From: Mycteria americana
Lineage: Eukaryota > Chordata > Aves > Ciconiiformes > Ciconiidae
Direction: 5' to 3'
NCBI RefSeq assembly: GCF_035582795.1
Contig: NC_134367.1
Location: 3,908,501-3,972,500, forward strand
Length of the DNA: 64,000 bases
The position numbers and the translations under genes were made by a program. The notes below the pieces were generated by a model that saw only the letters and a program-made list of their open reading frames with translations, had not been told where the DNA came from and made no database searches. Each line of letters starts with the position of its first letter. The first letter of the stretch is position 1. Below are positions 35,910-49,180 of the stretch, piece after piece.

Positions 35910-38900
35910 GAGGCTGGACATCTATCTCATGGCAGTAACAGACCACACACTGTTACCCGTTCCCTCTTCTGTAAATGTTTATTTTTAATTTAGTTGTGTA
36001 ATGGATTTCAAATGAGCTGCCATAAGACGCCAGTGAGAGACTGAAGCCAGGTCCCTCTGAAGTCTCCTCATGGGTTTTGAATGTTTTTTGGCTTGAATTT
36101 GTCTCATTTACGTTGTCTTCACCCAAAAGACCCGTGGTGGGGAGCTGCTGAAGAGCAGTGACGCTCCCAATGACGAGGCTCTAACCCCAACCACCTGCAG
36201 CAGGCACCTGAGATTAGGTGTGATGAGTCAAAATAAACCTGTGCAACACTAACACTGTCCATACCTATGGCTCAGAATTTTTCTTTTGCTCAGATGAAGT
36301 GAGGCCTTTCTGTCGCACTCAGAGATGCAGAAGCTGCCAGTTCCTGGAGTTATGTCCCACAGCATCCCTGGGCACAGCACCTTTTCCAGAGGACACCTGA
36401 ATGCTGGGGAACACTTGAATCCAAGCATGGGTCCTTGCTGGCATGTGGTTTTGCAAAGCCTAAGCTGGGAATTGCCTGCTCCAGACTTTCATGGGAACCC
36501 AGATCTCCTGTGCCAACCTAAGCACCACAAATGCTATAAGGTAGATGTGCCCTATAGCCAGCTAAATCTCATCTGGACCTTCTGAGCTGCCTCTGTATCA
36601 CCAGAAACAGGCAGAAATGGCCATTCCTCTACCATAACAGCAGCAGTTCAACACAGCTCGGATTTGAACCATCTCCTTCTTGCCCTGGCTCCTGGCTTTG
36701 AGGGAATTTCTCCTTGTACGCATCCTGCCAGCAGAGCATGGAGGAGCTGGACCTCCCAGCAGGGCAGTGTGGCCATTCTGTGGGACCATGTGCTGGGAGC
36801 GTCTTGCAGGAACATCGATGGTTATTTCTCAGTCGGTCACCAAATAAATGAGTTTCCCCCAAAGCAAAGTCCCTGGGGCTCAGCCTGCCCAGGCTGGGAT
36901 GGGGGGAGGAGGCTGTGGTGCTCTCAACCATCACCATCCCATCCTGGTCAGGTGAAGCCTCCACTCCCTACACAGGGACTTGTACCGGGAAAGTCCTCTG
37001 ACATTGTTGGAGGCCACTTGGGAGCCAGTCAACCTGGAAATGTGGCAGAGGCACCTACAGAGGGCAGCAGGTCTCCAGCTAACGCTGTCCCCTGGTCACC
37101 CCAAGGGAGCTGATGCAAGCACAGACCTGCAGAGGGTTGTGGTCACCTGGCTGCTCATCTCCATGGGTCACTGAGGGACCTGAGACTGGCCTTTTTCAGT
37201 ATTGCTCTGTTGTTTAGTCTGGGTCAGCTTGTTTTTTCCCAGCTGAGATGGCACAAGGTTTCTGAGCAACACAGGGGAAATAAATAGCCCACTGCAAGGA
37301 CGAGCCCTCCGCACCCATAAATTTGGCCCTGCTCTGCTTCGGGATGATGCTGAGCATCCACCCCTCGCCCTGCCGAAATGATGTGCATGCCGGGACTGAG
37401 GAATTGCCTTTCCCATGGAAAGGGTTGTCCACCCCTGCCTTCAGGCCCAGCCTGGAGTGTGATGCAGATTAATTGACAATTACTGGTTTGCAGCACAGGG
37501 AGGAACTGGGCTTCTGGGAATCTGGACTAATGTGGCAGAAAGCACTGGGGCTGTTTCAGTGTAAAACGGGTGCAAGCAAGAAGGAAGCTGATTTTTGGAC
37601 CATATATCCTTCATGTAGATGGAGGTAGTGATGTAAGGATACAGGGGAAAGACAGTGGCACGTGAAGTGCTTCTAGAACAAGGCAAGGGGCTGTAAATAT
37701 TTCACCACTATTTGGAACAGTTCTTAACCTTGACCCTCCTCATTCAGATACCATCCCTGTGAGCCATTAGGTTTCTTTCTCAATATTTTCAGAGGCTGGT
37801 ATTTTGTTTTCCTTGGAATTTCCAAACCAATGGTATTGCTGGTCCATCCATCAATACCCCCACCAAATAACTTGTAAACTTTCTGGTGAATTCTAGCTGA
37901 GTTTGGTAAAGGAGAAGATGTTTCAAAGATGCAAAGAAGTGGCTGAGCAGAGGAGTGAGGAGACTAAGTCCGCTAGAGGAAAAGCTGAACGGTGAGCACC
38001 ACCAGGGTGTTAAACCCCAAAGCATCGAGAGGAAATCAGATTTCATAAGTTTCACCGTCATGGAACATTGTGATGTTTTTTGCATTGTGCGTTGCCTCAG
38101 GGTATCAGCGATATTTTCTCCACGGGTTTCTCCAAGGTGAGTCAACATGAAAGACAAAAGCAAAGGACAATTGTGCCTGAAGTCCTACTGAAATCATGGT
38201 GGGAATTTTCAGCCCACCTGTTTTTTCATAGGTAAAAACAAATCAATTTGGTGACTCCAGAACTAACTTTGCAAGTGTGTATATTGAGTTAGTGAATTAT
38301 TCCTCCCTTCACCTCCAAAAAAGTTCCCAAGCCCTGAAGAACTAGAAATCATTTCCAAAGGAAATCAAAACCTTTTCCAATGATTTGAAGTGGTGCATTT
38401 GTAATGACTTTCTTTTGATAAACCTGCTAATCCAATTCATTGCAGCAACCCATAGTTTACTTCTGAGATTTAAAATCTCAGCACTGATATGTAGTTTTTT
38501 CCACCTCTCTACTTCGCTAGAAAAAGGACTTGAGTTCCACTTTCACCCAAAGTATTAGTTGTAAATTATTTTCCAGAACTGCTAGTGAACCCAAAATTCC
38601 CCTTCTGATCTTACCTGGCTACCTAGTAAGGTGTTTTCACGGAAAAACACAAGAGTGGAAGCATCTTGGGTGGACACCATCTCCCCAGACTTCAGTTAAA
38701 AAATTCTGTGTTTACGCTCAACTCTTTTCCTTAGCTTCCTGAGCCAAGGAAAGGAAAAGTGAGGAAAGCCCATCTCAGATACCCACTTTAGGTTGGGATC
38801 AATGAATGATGAAGAGACAAGCTGTAGCGTCCCTGTCCTTGTCACCCGCCTCTGTGTCAGATTGAGTTTCTGCTCACTCCCATGACAAAAGCTGGGAGAA

Positions 38901-39058
38901 ATTTCCTGGATCTGTAGCTGATTGTCAGAAAACACAGTTTCACTTCAACCTTTGGTGGCTTGACAAACTCAGTCTGGAAAATAGCTGCAGCTCAGGGCAA
39001 AAAATGAAAGACAAATAATTGTTTTTGACTTTTTTTTCAGCCCAGCAGTTTGATTTTT

Positions 39059-39240
39059 CATGTTCCTGGATCAAAGTGCCCCCTTTTTGGGGCATTAAAA
39101 TGAAAAAGACAACTGAAGGGTTGTTGCTTGTTAGATTCTTCTGCTTTTTTTTCATGTTCCTGGACCAAATTGACCCATTTTGGGGGCATTAAAATGAAAG
39201 CAAGTGAAATGTTGTTGCTTGTTAGATTCTTCTGCTTTCC
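39059..39240 (+). repeat. Tandem duplication, 94-bp period
   Basis: Two copies start CATGTTCCTGGATCAAAGTG (39059) and CATGTTCCTGGACCAAATTG (39153). Each contains GGGGCATTAAAATGAAA and ends TTGTTGCTTGTTAGATTC then TTCTGCTTT. Copies differ at scattered positions, so the duplication is not recent. Confidence 0.9.
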
Positions 39241-40339
39241 TGTTTTTTCAGCGTAGTGAATGAACCATAAAGTCAAACGTTTGCAACACTCCCGATGACC
39301 ACGGTTCCAGAGAGATCCATAGTTGGGAGGTTGTGCCTATGCCCCAGAGAGCCATCAGCAGGAGGCTGTTATCTCAGCCAACAGTGCTGCCTAAAACTGC
39401 AGGACTGAGACCCAAGATTCAACCTTCTCTAACATAAAGTTGTCATCCCTCATCTCAAAAAAGAGTTGATAAACAGCCCATCGCTCAACCAGCCTCAGGC
39501 AGGATCCTTGTTGTCCTGTTTGATGAAGCTTGGGCTGACTTGCCGTTCTGCTTGTCTTGATGTGACAGAGGCTCTATCCAAAATCCAGCAGGATCAGTAG
39601 GAGACACACATCAGCTTCCTGGCCTTCGGGTGGGTTGGTGGGTCTGGAACCCTGCTGATGAAGGTGGAAATGAGAACGATGGAGCTTCACAGTATTGCAT
39701 GGTGCTCAAAGACCCTTGGGGACAGCAGGCACTGAAACACCCCAGCGTAGTGAGATCTGAGCTGATCCCTGCCCACAACAGCTCCGGGTGGGCGCTGGGT
39801 GCTCAGCCCGGGCAAAGCTTTTTGCAACACAGCAAGTAGCTAATTGCACAAAATAGAGGGAAGGCAGATCTTACAAGATCTTACATACGAGCGATAAAGA
39901 GATATCAGGATGTGCTGTCAGCTGTCTCCCATAGCTCTCTTCCCCCTGTGCCCTAAACGGCATCAGCTGTCTTGTACTCGTTGCCGAAAGGCAGCCAGCT
40001 CTGAGGAGGAACGCAAGCACTCTCTTTAGATGAGATTTTAAGCAGAAACAGAACCTCAAATGGAAAGTGAGTAAGATTACAGAACTGTAACCTAGATGAT
40101 TGCAAAAGGGGAAATTGTTCAGACTAGAACCCGACTGGAGATAAACTCCCAAAGGTTAAGCGCATGCAATAAATATCTCCACCTCTGCTATTGGCTCAGA
40201 CTGCTCTTAAATGTGAATGGGCCAATCTAGAAAACTCAAGGACCCATATTTCTCCTCCCATTTGCAGACCAGTTTTATACCCTGTGGCTTCAAGGGATGA
40301 CTTTCAGCTCACTCCAGCCTGAATGAGAGTGATTCGGGG

Positions 40340-40710
40340 CATCATTGGTAGCGGGACGGTACCTTTTATAGCCTGCTGAGCCTTTGCGGGTAACGGTTCT
40401 TCTAAGGTAGACATCGTGCTAACATTAGCACTAAATGAGCAGTGTGGTTATACTACCAGCCCTTAATTGCTATAAGTGTAACAAACCAGTTCGATTTGTC
40501 ATTCAGCTGTTGTCGACAGGAAACCACTAACAGCAGTCAACTGACAACACCAAGAAGCATTAGGGTTTCTCTTTCTACGTGCTCTAAGGATTAAAACTTA
40601 TCAAGATGAGCTTATGTTCTTAAGTCCGCACCCTGCGAGGGATTTTTTAACGCTGGTGGACAACTAGGATCAAGCAGGATATGATTTAATCTGAACATAG
40701 GACTCGCCAG
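40340..40710 (+). promoter_or_regulatory. Candidate BLK promoter and non-coding first exon
   Basis: A strong plus-strand donor, CGCCAG followed by GTAAGTGC, sits at 40711. Upstream are a TTTTATA box-like motif (about 40364), a RUNX-type TGTGGTT (40443-40449), an inverted RUNX-type AACCACT (about 40522) and a MYB-type CAACTGAC (40538-40545). RUNX and MYB sites together are common in lymphoid enhancers, and BLK needs a non-coding exon somewhere upstream of 57503. This is inference from motifs and position. Alternatives exist, such as the donor at 38137 (TCCAAG followed by GTGAGT). Confidence 0.25.
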
Positions 40711-41711
40711 GTAAGTGCAAACGATTTTCCAGCAACTTTGCTTCATTCCTGCTGCCTGTTTATTGGCCGGAGCTCCAGTGGATGCATCCTCTTAGAGCAT
40801 TTAAAGATTTGGCCCATCTCTGGTTATTGTCTATGAACTGGTGGTAATTAAGCCCTTAAGAAATTGGAGTGGGATGTTCAAGGGAATGGGCTGCCGCAGA
40901 TCAGGGCAGGGTGCATCTCTTTCTTTCCTTCTAGCAGTGTCTCAGTGCTGAAATCGGGGCACTCTCTGAGGTGGGACTGATGGTCTAAGTCAGACGCTGA
41001 CCCAGCAGGTTGTCTCTTGGGCACAGACCAACCTCTTTCTCTTAAAAAAAAAAAAAAAAGTAGATGAAAGCCCTTTAAATAGCAAGGGGTGAATGAGTTT
41101 CTTCCAGCTGAACTCCTCAGATACGAGAAAAAATTTAAGGGGAGGTAGAAGTTTGGATGCTTAGGCTCCAACTCAGCAACCCTTGCTGATTTGAACCTGT
41201 GGATGCTGCGTATGGTGCAGAGAAGGGTTGAGACATTAATTCCCCTTCTGCCAAGAGGCACATTTGGGGCTGAGGATCTTTGCTTTCTTTTACCCTACAG
41301 ATGGGTTGGATGGTCTCCTTGGAGGTAACATTTTATTTTCACCAGCTCTTCCATTCAAGCTGGTAAAACCAGTGGCAAGTTAATGCTGGTTGTGGACAAA
41401 GTTTCTGGCAAGTTGGAGATCTCCAAGGGAGTTATAGGAAGGATGGACTTGCTGCTTCTCCCCCTGGTCACTTCCCATCCCCACACATGCAGAGTCTACC
41501 CTAAGTCCATAACTTTCATTCTTGATTAAAATTTAGGCCAGACTCAAAATTCCACAGCGCTCTAACTTGGAGCCTGGGTATCTCAGAAGCCACCTTGTTT
41601 GCTGTGCCACTTCTGGGAGGGAAGAGCAGTTGCAGTGCTGTGGGGTATTTGCATCTCAGACCTCCTCAGGTGTTTGCTCAGGACTTTGTGGCCAGCGATG
41701 CCTGGCCAGAC

Positions 41712-41820
41712 TAGTCTCTTCAAGGTGCTTCAGTTACCCGACTTGTGAAATGGGGGCATTTCTTGCCTTTCTTGCAGGGCTGCTGTGATATTTAATTGAT
41801 TATGGATCTTTAAAAGTGCA
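41712..41820 (-). mobile_element. MIR-like SINE relic
   Basis: The plus strand reads CTTCAGTTACCCGACTTGTG, then AAATGGGGGCATT, then GCAGGGCTGCTGTGATATTT and TTTAAAAGTGC. This is the antisense order of the MIR core: a CTCAGTTTCCTCATCTGTAA-type block, an AATGGGG block, an AGGGTTGTTGTGAGGATTAA-type block and a TGTAAAGCGCTT-type end. MIR is a tRNA-derived SINE of early amniote age, and copies survive at low density in birds. There is no sign of function, but retention may reflect exaptation. Confidence 0.6.
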
Positions 41821-43270
41821 AAATCAGGACAAGATGCATACACTGTCAGCAGCGAGGGTGCCTGCTGCACGCAGAGCACACACACGTCCCTGCTCTGGTA
41901 CGTGTTGGAGAAGAGAAGGCAGATGGAAATTAAGAAGAAAAAAGGACAGCTGCAGGGCAGCAAAGGCACCCTCATTAATATGCTCCATTAGACATTCTGT
42001 CAAGGTTTAAGTAATTTTTATCAGAAGATTTGAGGGCTGCAGAGCTTGTGATTTCTTTCCCACATTTTGTTTTTTCTCCCAGACCACCTGCAGCATTATC
42101 ATTATACTGATGCACAAAAATCTGGGAAAAAATCTTCTGGCCCATTCTTGCTTTGTTCTGCCAAAATAGGGCTGTCGCTGCACCTTGAGGGTTACAAAGT
42201 CGAAGGCTGAATTTTCTTATGAAGGAGGAAAGACCCAATACATATTTAAGTGAAAATTTTGCAAAGGTGCTACTGATCTTTGTTTATCTGCTTTCCTGAT
42301 GACTTTCCGTGTCCTGCTTAATCAGTGTGGGGTGTTCTGGAATGCATTTATACCCTGGGCTCTCAGCTGAGATGCTGTGCTCCCCAGCCCCTGTTAAATA
42401 AGCCCACGATATCCCAGGCTGAGCATCCCACTTCTGCACAATTTGGGCTGTGCGTCCATTTCAGACAAGGATATCAGCTGTTTTATTTCTGCTTTATGAC
42501 TTTCCTCTTGACTGACCTTTCAGCCTTTAATTTTCAGTGGCACCTTTATGGGCACATCAGAACCCAAAAAGGTTTTGAGGCCGTGTTTAGGTGCAGACAA
42601 GGCTTTTTGTCATCCCGGTCAGGTGTGGAAACAGGTCACCATGGATTTCACGGGGGTCACAGCACTGTATTGAGCAGAGTAGGAGCACTTGGGCACACTA
42701 TTATTTCATCATTATTTGTCTTCTTTCCTTCCTCTCATTCTTTCCATTCTCTTTATGTTAAAAAGGGAGTTTCCTCGCTGCTCTTCCACGGTTGAAGAGG
42801 CTCTGGAGGTAGCCAAGCGTTGACTCCATGTGGGTGAGCTCCCCTATAGTCAATCGTTTCCTGCAGGCCCATGGGGTTCAATCACGGGCAAGAATTTAGC
42901 AAGATGCCTGGGGCTAAATTCTCCTGGAGCCCTCGGCAGCCCCAAAGTTTCCATTCACATCTTCATTTTATGTGGTGCAAGTCAGCTTTTTTGTTAGGTC
43001 AGCACCACTTTGCAAGATTAGAAGTAGCTGAGGGAATTAAAAAAGGATGCAATTCTCCCTTGGCAGAGGTCTTGGCAACAGATTACAGCCTCAGGGTCCT
43101 GCTGCTCATTGTGGAAGAAGTGGCTGCACTGCTGGATGTCACTGTGAAACTCAAAAGAATGTACACCTCGTACAAAACAGGATATACAGGGTCACAGTTA
43201 TTGCTTAAAAATAAATGCTAAGGTGCAACATATGCCATACGAATATAAACCAGACCTCCGGTATTTCATG

Positions 43271-43330
43271 CTGGACAAGCATTGTGCTTCTCACAGGTCG
43301 CTGGACAAGCCATGTGCTTCTCACAGGTCA
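43271..43330 (+). repeat. Tandem duplication, 30-bp period
   Basis: CTGGACAAGCATTGTGCTTC at 43271 and CTGGACAAGCCATGTGCTTC at 43301 are each followed by TCACAGGTC; only a few bases differ. Confidence 0.95.
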
Positions 43331-44639
43331 GCCTGTTTTCCATATCAGGGTTAAATCCATGTGAATTTATTTCACTGGGCAGCCAAAAATATCCCCCCCC
43401 AAAACAAAACTCAAACCACAGCAGCTCCTTGTGTTGAAATAAAAAATAGGTTTCTAATTATAATTTTTTCGAAGAAAATGTTGCAACTGAGTGGAAGAAC
43501 AATGTTTCTGCAGTTTTATGGAGCAATTTTGCCTTTGTTAGTGTTCGTGAGTTTTAATTAGGAAAACATTGTGGGCTTGCCTATTCAAACTTCCAAACTC
43601 AATTATAAATGCCCAAAGGAGAGGGACACAGCTGAGCAAAGGTGTGGAAAGTGTGATCCATTAAGAGTTTTTGCAAGGAGGAATGTTGCTTCATTTGCTG
43701 GAGCCACTGCGAAGAAGGAAGGAATAAACTTCTTGCCCACCATGGGCAGGACAAGCAGTTGTAGGTCTTTCAGTGAAGGAAATTAGCGCTGATCGTTAGG
43801 AAGTCATTTTAAGGCTATGGGAATAGGAGGGCTGGGATAGACTGATGGAGGGCAGCGGGGATTTCCATCATTGAAAGCTTTGAAGTGCACGTTAGGTAGT
43901 CTCTCAGATGCAATGTAGGTCCACCAGATTAATGACCTTCTAGGGGCCAGTCCTACACTTCTGTCATCCGGCGAAATATATGTGACTTCTGAAGTGAAAC
44001 GTGCTTTTCAAAATCTCTCTCCTGCATTTCCCCCTTTATTTATTTGCGTATTTACGAAATTATTCTCCAAATTTGGCCAAATCTCACCGATCATTTCTGC
44101 TCCTCTGGAAACCATGAAACGTGTTGCTGATCAAAAGGCAGTGTGCAGAACCCCTCAGGTCCTGTGTGTCAGGCACGTAAGAGACAGAGCAGAAATAGAA
44201 AACACATGGTTTACAAATGAATCCTTTGCTACCAAATGAGGGGAGAAGAGTGAGAAATTATTTAGTTGTCCGGGATGTCTGCTCTGCCTTGCAGATGGTT
44301 GAATATGCAACACTTTTGGTGGATGAAGGTTGGTTGAAAAAAGTCTTTGTGCCATCTGCTTAAGCGTCCTTATGGCCAAGAGGCAAAAGAGGCGACTGGC
44401 CCTGTGCCCAGGTCCCCGGGATCCCAATTTACTACATTATGGTGTGCCCTCGTACACAGAAGGTCACAGCCTCCCCTTTTCTCAGATCTCTGTGCTTCCC
44501 TGGGTTATGGTGGCTAGTGGTGAAGGACCGTCAGGTCACTCGAGGTGTCTTCATAAGAAGGTACCCCTCTTCTCCATGAAACACTGGGGTGGGAAAGCAA
44601 AACCTTGACAAAATGCCGCAGGCAGGGGAGTTGCAGGAC

Positions 44640-44713
44640 TTCTTTCAGCCCAGCCGGTTCCCTGCCCAACGCCCAAGCCATGATGGCATCCACGTTTATG
44701 TGAATAGCTGCTA
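44640..44713 (-). mobile_element. Inverted-repeat element, copy 8 (one end only)
   Basis: The segment CCCAAGCCATGATGGCATCC followed by GTTTATGTGAATAGC matches the end region of other copies (compare the complement of copy 4, CCAGCCATGATGCCGTTTAG). The other end may be near 44420, but the interior is not recognisable. Confidence 0.35.
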
Positions 44714-46264
44714 ATGGTAAATGGCTTGGAACCATGAAAATTTGGGGCAGAACATCACAAAATATGTGTATGGGAGGATGATGCTTGAGAACTGGGCTTT
44801 GAATAGAGGTTAAATTTGATCTACAGAAAAATCAAGGCATCACCCGCAATACGTGATGGAAGGAGGGAGAACTAAGGTAATACTAAGCAAATGGAGAAAT
44901 TGATATAAAAGCTTTAACTTGACTTTTATCTCAAGAGTTTTTCCTGGCTGTCTCTTACGTATTTGGCCTTCACCATTTTAGAAGCACAGGAAGAAGACCG
45001 CAGCTGCTTGAAACATTAATATAGCAAACTTGCAGGAGGAATTATTCTTTTGCCCGTGGAAGATGCCAATATGCGTTGTGGTTTTGTGACAGAACTTTTT
45101 CAAGGGTGGCGATTTCCCATTTTCAATGTTTTTTTTTTTTCCTGGAAATTTTGGTGGAAAAGTGGGAAAAAACATGCCATGTAAAAGTCACTGAATTGGG
45201 CTGCCAATGAATAACAACTGTACACAGAAGGGAATTGTGAACGTGAGACTCTGTACAAGAGAGGCCTTAGCCAGGTGGGAAGAAATCCTGGTTGTTTAAA
45301 TGCAGTGCTCCATGGACATTAACATTTCCTGCTGATGCTAGTGAGAGTATGGACACTGGCAAAGCAAGAAACTTGAGGAAATAAGATTTATTCTGGCTCT
45401 GATGCAATAGAATTAGACCGGATCAAAGATGAGGTAACCTGAGAGTGGATCGGCCCCATCACTTCTGTGCCGTAAATAATGACTTCTGCAATAGACCTGT
45501 CTGCAAAGTTTGGCTTTGTTCTGCTGCATTTCTATCTCCTTCGAGCACCATAGGGAACTTTGAATATTCTTTTAATTCTGAAAGTCAAGCTTATCTTCTA
45601 ATTTTGAATAAGGGATTAAAAAATGGCGTTTTTTTTTTCTTTACTGTCATCAAAAGTAATAATATTGAGGCAGGGTCTTGGCTGCTGCCAGTAGCCAAGA
45701 GTAGGCATGGTGTGAGCAGTGTAGAGGAAGCCTGGCAGGGACGACTGGTGTGGGTAGGAGAGAAGAATCAGCACCATCATGTCCAGCATGGGTAGGGTCT
45801 TGGGTGCAAGGACCACACGCTCCTCCAGCAAGGTTTTGTGAGGGCTGATCCTGCCTCGGAGCAGAGGGCTGTGCTAGATGCTTCTCCAGTGGCCATTTTC
45901 TGCAAGCGGTTGTACTGATTCTGGACAGTGCAAATTCACACTTCCATGAGGTCGCCAGAAAGGTGTATGTTTTAAAATGTTTGCGTTTCTCCTCATTAGT
46001 TCTCTTATTTATATGCGAGAAGAAGAAAAAGAAAAAAAGTCACTTTCTCCCTCCAAAAAGGCTTTTCCTAACCGGGGCCAGACAAAATCTCTTTGTGGTC
46101 CCTACTAGCAGAATATCCCCCAGTTACCATCAGCCAAAGCCACTGCTGCATTTTCACCCCAGTCCCTCGAGATAGCCCTGCGATGCCCACGGGATTCAAC
46201 AATAAAGAACAATAGTGAAACAAGAGGGAGCCCATCACCACCCTGCACTCGGGGTGGTCTGATG

Positions 46265-46545
46265 CCTGGGGCTACACAAGGCGCCTGTGTCTGAGTGTCA
46301 TCCCAAATGCGGTGACCTGTTTAGGATAGTAAATCGGGGGAAAAGGGACAGCCTGTCTCTTGGAAAGCAGAGACCCAACAGGCAGGCAGCACAACCTGAG
46401 CAATCCGACTAGACTTTCCCAAACACAGTCCAGGAGGTAGCATGGGATGGGGACTACAAGGGGTTTGGATGCAGCCACCTAATTTTGAAGGGTGGGAGAA
46501 CGAGCCCTGATATTGCCTATTTTACTAGTCAGGGTGCTGCCTCAG
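46265..46545 (-). mobile_element. Inverted-repeat element, copy 9
   Basis: The core TTGGATGCAGCCACCTAATT is at about 46466-46485, preceded by a CAGGAGGTAGCATGGGATGG stretch equivalent to the family's CAGGAGTTTGCACATGCTGG. The right end CTATTTTACTAGTCAGGG is recognisable; the left end (GGGGCTACACAAGG) is weak. Length is about 281 bp. Confidence 0.45.
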
Positions 46546-49090
46546 AGAGCTCAGAAAGTCTAAGTGCTCAAAATGGAGGCTGATGGGTTGGTTATAATGC
46601 ATCAGCATCTCCCAGGAGCAACAGTACATTGCATTAAATAAGCTTTTAATCTGCTAGAGGAATGGAAACAGGGAGGTTCAGATGGTAAATTAGGCTACTT
46701 ATTCTTAACAGGGAAGAGAAAAACATGGCCAGACCATGAAAAGAACATCTGGAGGGAATGAGCTGCCCAGCTTCCACAGCAGCAGTATAGGGAAGCAGTG
46801 CTGGGGACCAGTTGGAAGAGGAGAGGTGCCTTCATCCCTCTTGGTGGTTTCAGAACAAAGCCAGTCACCTCTGCAGCAGACACCCTAACAGGAACGCTTT
46901 TGGTTTGGTGTGCCCTGGACAAAATGCAGTGGGAGTGGGTGCTGCTGCAGAAGGAGGCTATGCAGTGGGCCTCCGGTGTAGGTATCTGGCTGTGGGGTCA
47001 TCCTGGTGGGCTGTCGGTCATCTGGAGGGAGGCTGCCACATTTTTTGGTCCCTCTCCACATCCTGTGGAGTGGTGGGTCCTAGAGGTCTTACAGGCAAAC
47101 CTAAGAGCCCATGGGCATTTACCGCATGGGCTGGACCTCTGGTCTCCATGCATGTCTTACAGGCAGCTGTAAAAGGTAGCAGAGACAAGCCAGCCTTGGG
47201 TTTGCACACTCACGTAGAGGCCTGCAAAGATACTGGAGGACATCTGGGGACCGACGTATGAAAACAGAGTGGAAACCACTGCTAGACAGACCCTACTCGG
47301 CTGGGTGAGATTACAGCCTGCACTTTCGGGCTGGGGAAGCAGGGGCAGATGGAGCCCATCTGGAGTGATCCGGGAGCTGCATATGAGAGACTTTCTCTTT
47401 CTAGTGCCCTTTTTCACGTGCTTTCTCAGTAGTCTCCCTCCAGCTGCTTTCAAAGGACATCCCTGGGCTGTCGCTTCATGATTTCTGAGTAAGCAAATTG
47501 CAGAAGGGCACTGTCTGCCTGGGCCTCTTGACGCCGGGTCTCATCTCATGGCCGTGATATGCCCAACCTGAAGGAAACAGAGAAAGCGCAAGGCTGAAGG
47601 GATGTGCCCCAGGTGACATGCAGAGGCACAGCCAGGATATCTTAGATACCCAAAACCCCCTCCCTGGGATGCAATAGGCAGACCACACCATATCTAGCCC
47701 TTTTTATTTTTACTTCTTGCTTCTGAGCTGCTTGAACCGTGGCCATTGCTGGAAGAGTCCTTGCAGCAGCCTGGCTGCAGCTGCTGGGTTCCCCCACTGT
47801 CAGCATCAGGAGAACGTCTCAAGTCAGAAGCAGGTTTCTGTCTGGAGCTGCCACACTATCATCCTGTTTCCCAAGATGACTTGGCAGCCACTAGCTTCTT
47901 TCTAAGCCTTTGCTGCACCTCGTGGTAGCTCCTCCTTCCTACCTCAGCAGTGGATGACAAGCAGCTTTCTAAAAAAGCAACTTCCCTTTTCATAGGAATA
48001 GGAAGTGAAGGTCCCTTAGCAAAGAGAGGTCAGGTACCTCAGATGTACCCTCCACCAAAGGACGAGCCCCTGCCCTAAAGCTCAAAGCTCTCCAGCTAAC
48101 CCTGAAGCTGTCCTCTCCTTCCCCAGCCCCAGCCCAACTGCCTCCATCTCTTTCCCCTGCCCTTAGCTGGAGGAGAATGGAGCAGGCAAAATGCAAGCTG
48201 GCAAGGGAGAAGTTTGACGAATCTGCAAGGGCTTCCTCATTTCTGTATCTCCTTGGTATGCAAACAGCAGGCCTGACTCTGCAGCACACCTGGCCGAGGG
48301 GCGATGGGGTGGGTGTCTGTCCTGGAGGTCTTCAGAGTACCCTGTGCTAGGGTAAGGGGCATGGTGTGACCCCCGAGCACTTGCAGACCCCTGCTTATGG
48401 CCCAGACAGCCTTGCAGCCCTCCACGGGGTTTTCTTCCTTTGTCAGGAGCACAGAGCAGTTGCAGGGTCAAGGCTGATTTCCATGCGATGCATCTGGTGG
48501 GGGTTCATCGGGGAGAGCACTTCACAGCCCCATGAGCCGTGCTGGGACATCAGGCACATGCATCCTGGAGCAGCTGCTCCCACCTCACACAGCAACATGT
48601 CCTCAGCCAGTCTCATCTTGTCCTTGGGTCTTATGGCTGGTAAAGGTCCTTCACCTTGACCTCAGCTTAGATCTGCTCCGCGAAGCCTTTCCTCCTATAA
48701 ACAACGTCACCAGCATGTGGGCGACCTTTAGGCTGTGCATTATGCTCGGCAGATGTTGCCTTGTGTTTGTCCTTCTCAGTGAGAGCAGCTGAAATGCAAA
48801 CTACGTGAGGTCATTCCAGCCTCGAGGTGGCTGAGACCAAGAGTCCCTTCCTTCCTGCTGCCACATATAATGCAAAAATGATGTCATGCAATTACCCACA
48901 GAGGTATACACAGTGGTTTTTTGGGGGGCCTCATCTCTGCAACAGCTTAAACAAATACACTGAAAACACCCTGGAGAAGCCAGCTCTTTATGCACCCTAC
49001 GGGAAGCCTCAGGAGTCTCCAGAAACAAATCTTGCTTCTTACACAACTTTTAGCTCCTAAGACAGAGGCGTTTCAGTCTCCCTGTCGAAG

Positions 49091-49180
49091 ATGCTGAGGC
49101 AGAATGAGAAAGTCACTTCCTCAGCATCACCCACAAGTCCCTGTCCAGGTCTTCATTCGTTAGACCACGCTGCCTCCTCA
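49091..49180 (+). mobile_element. MIR-like SINE relic
   Basis: The plus strand carries ATGCTGAGGCAGAATGAGAA, AGTCACTTCCTCAGCATCAC, CCAGGTCTTCATTCG and TTAGACCACGCTGCCTCC. These follow the MIR sense order: a GAAACTGAGGCACAGAGAGG block, an AAGTCACTTGCCCAAGGTCA-type block, then CCCAGGTCT and a CCACTACACCATGCTGCCTC-type end. The match is gapped and old. Confidence 0.5.

Larger units (their letters stand above)
33931..40339. other. Central divergent intergenic interval
   Basis: It contains T-rich tracts (33968-34010, 35022-35034), copy 7 of the inverted-repeat element and the 94-bp tandem duplication. No exon is recognised. Promoters of both neighbouring genes are expected in or near this stretch. 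Confidence 0.45.
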
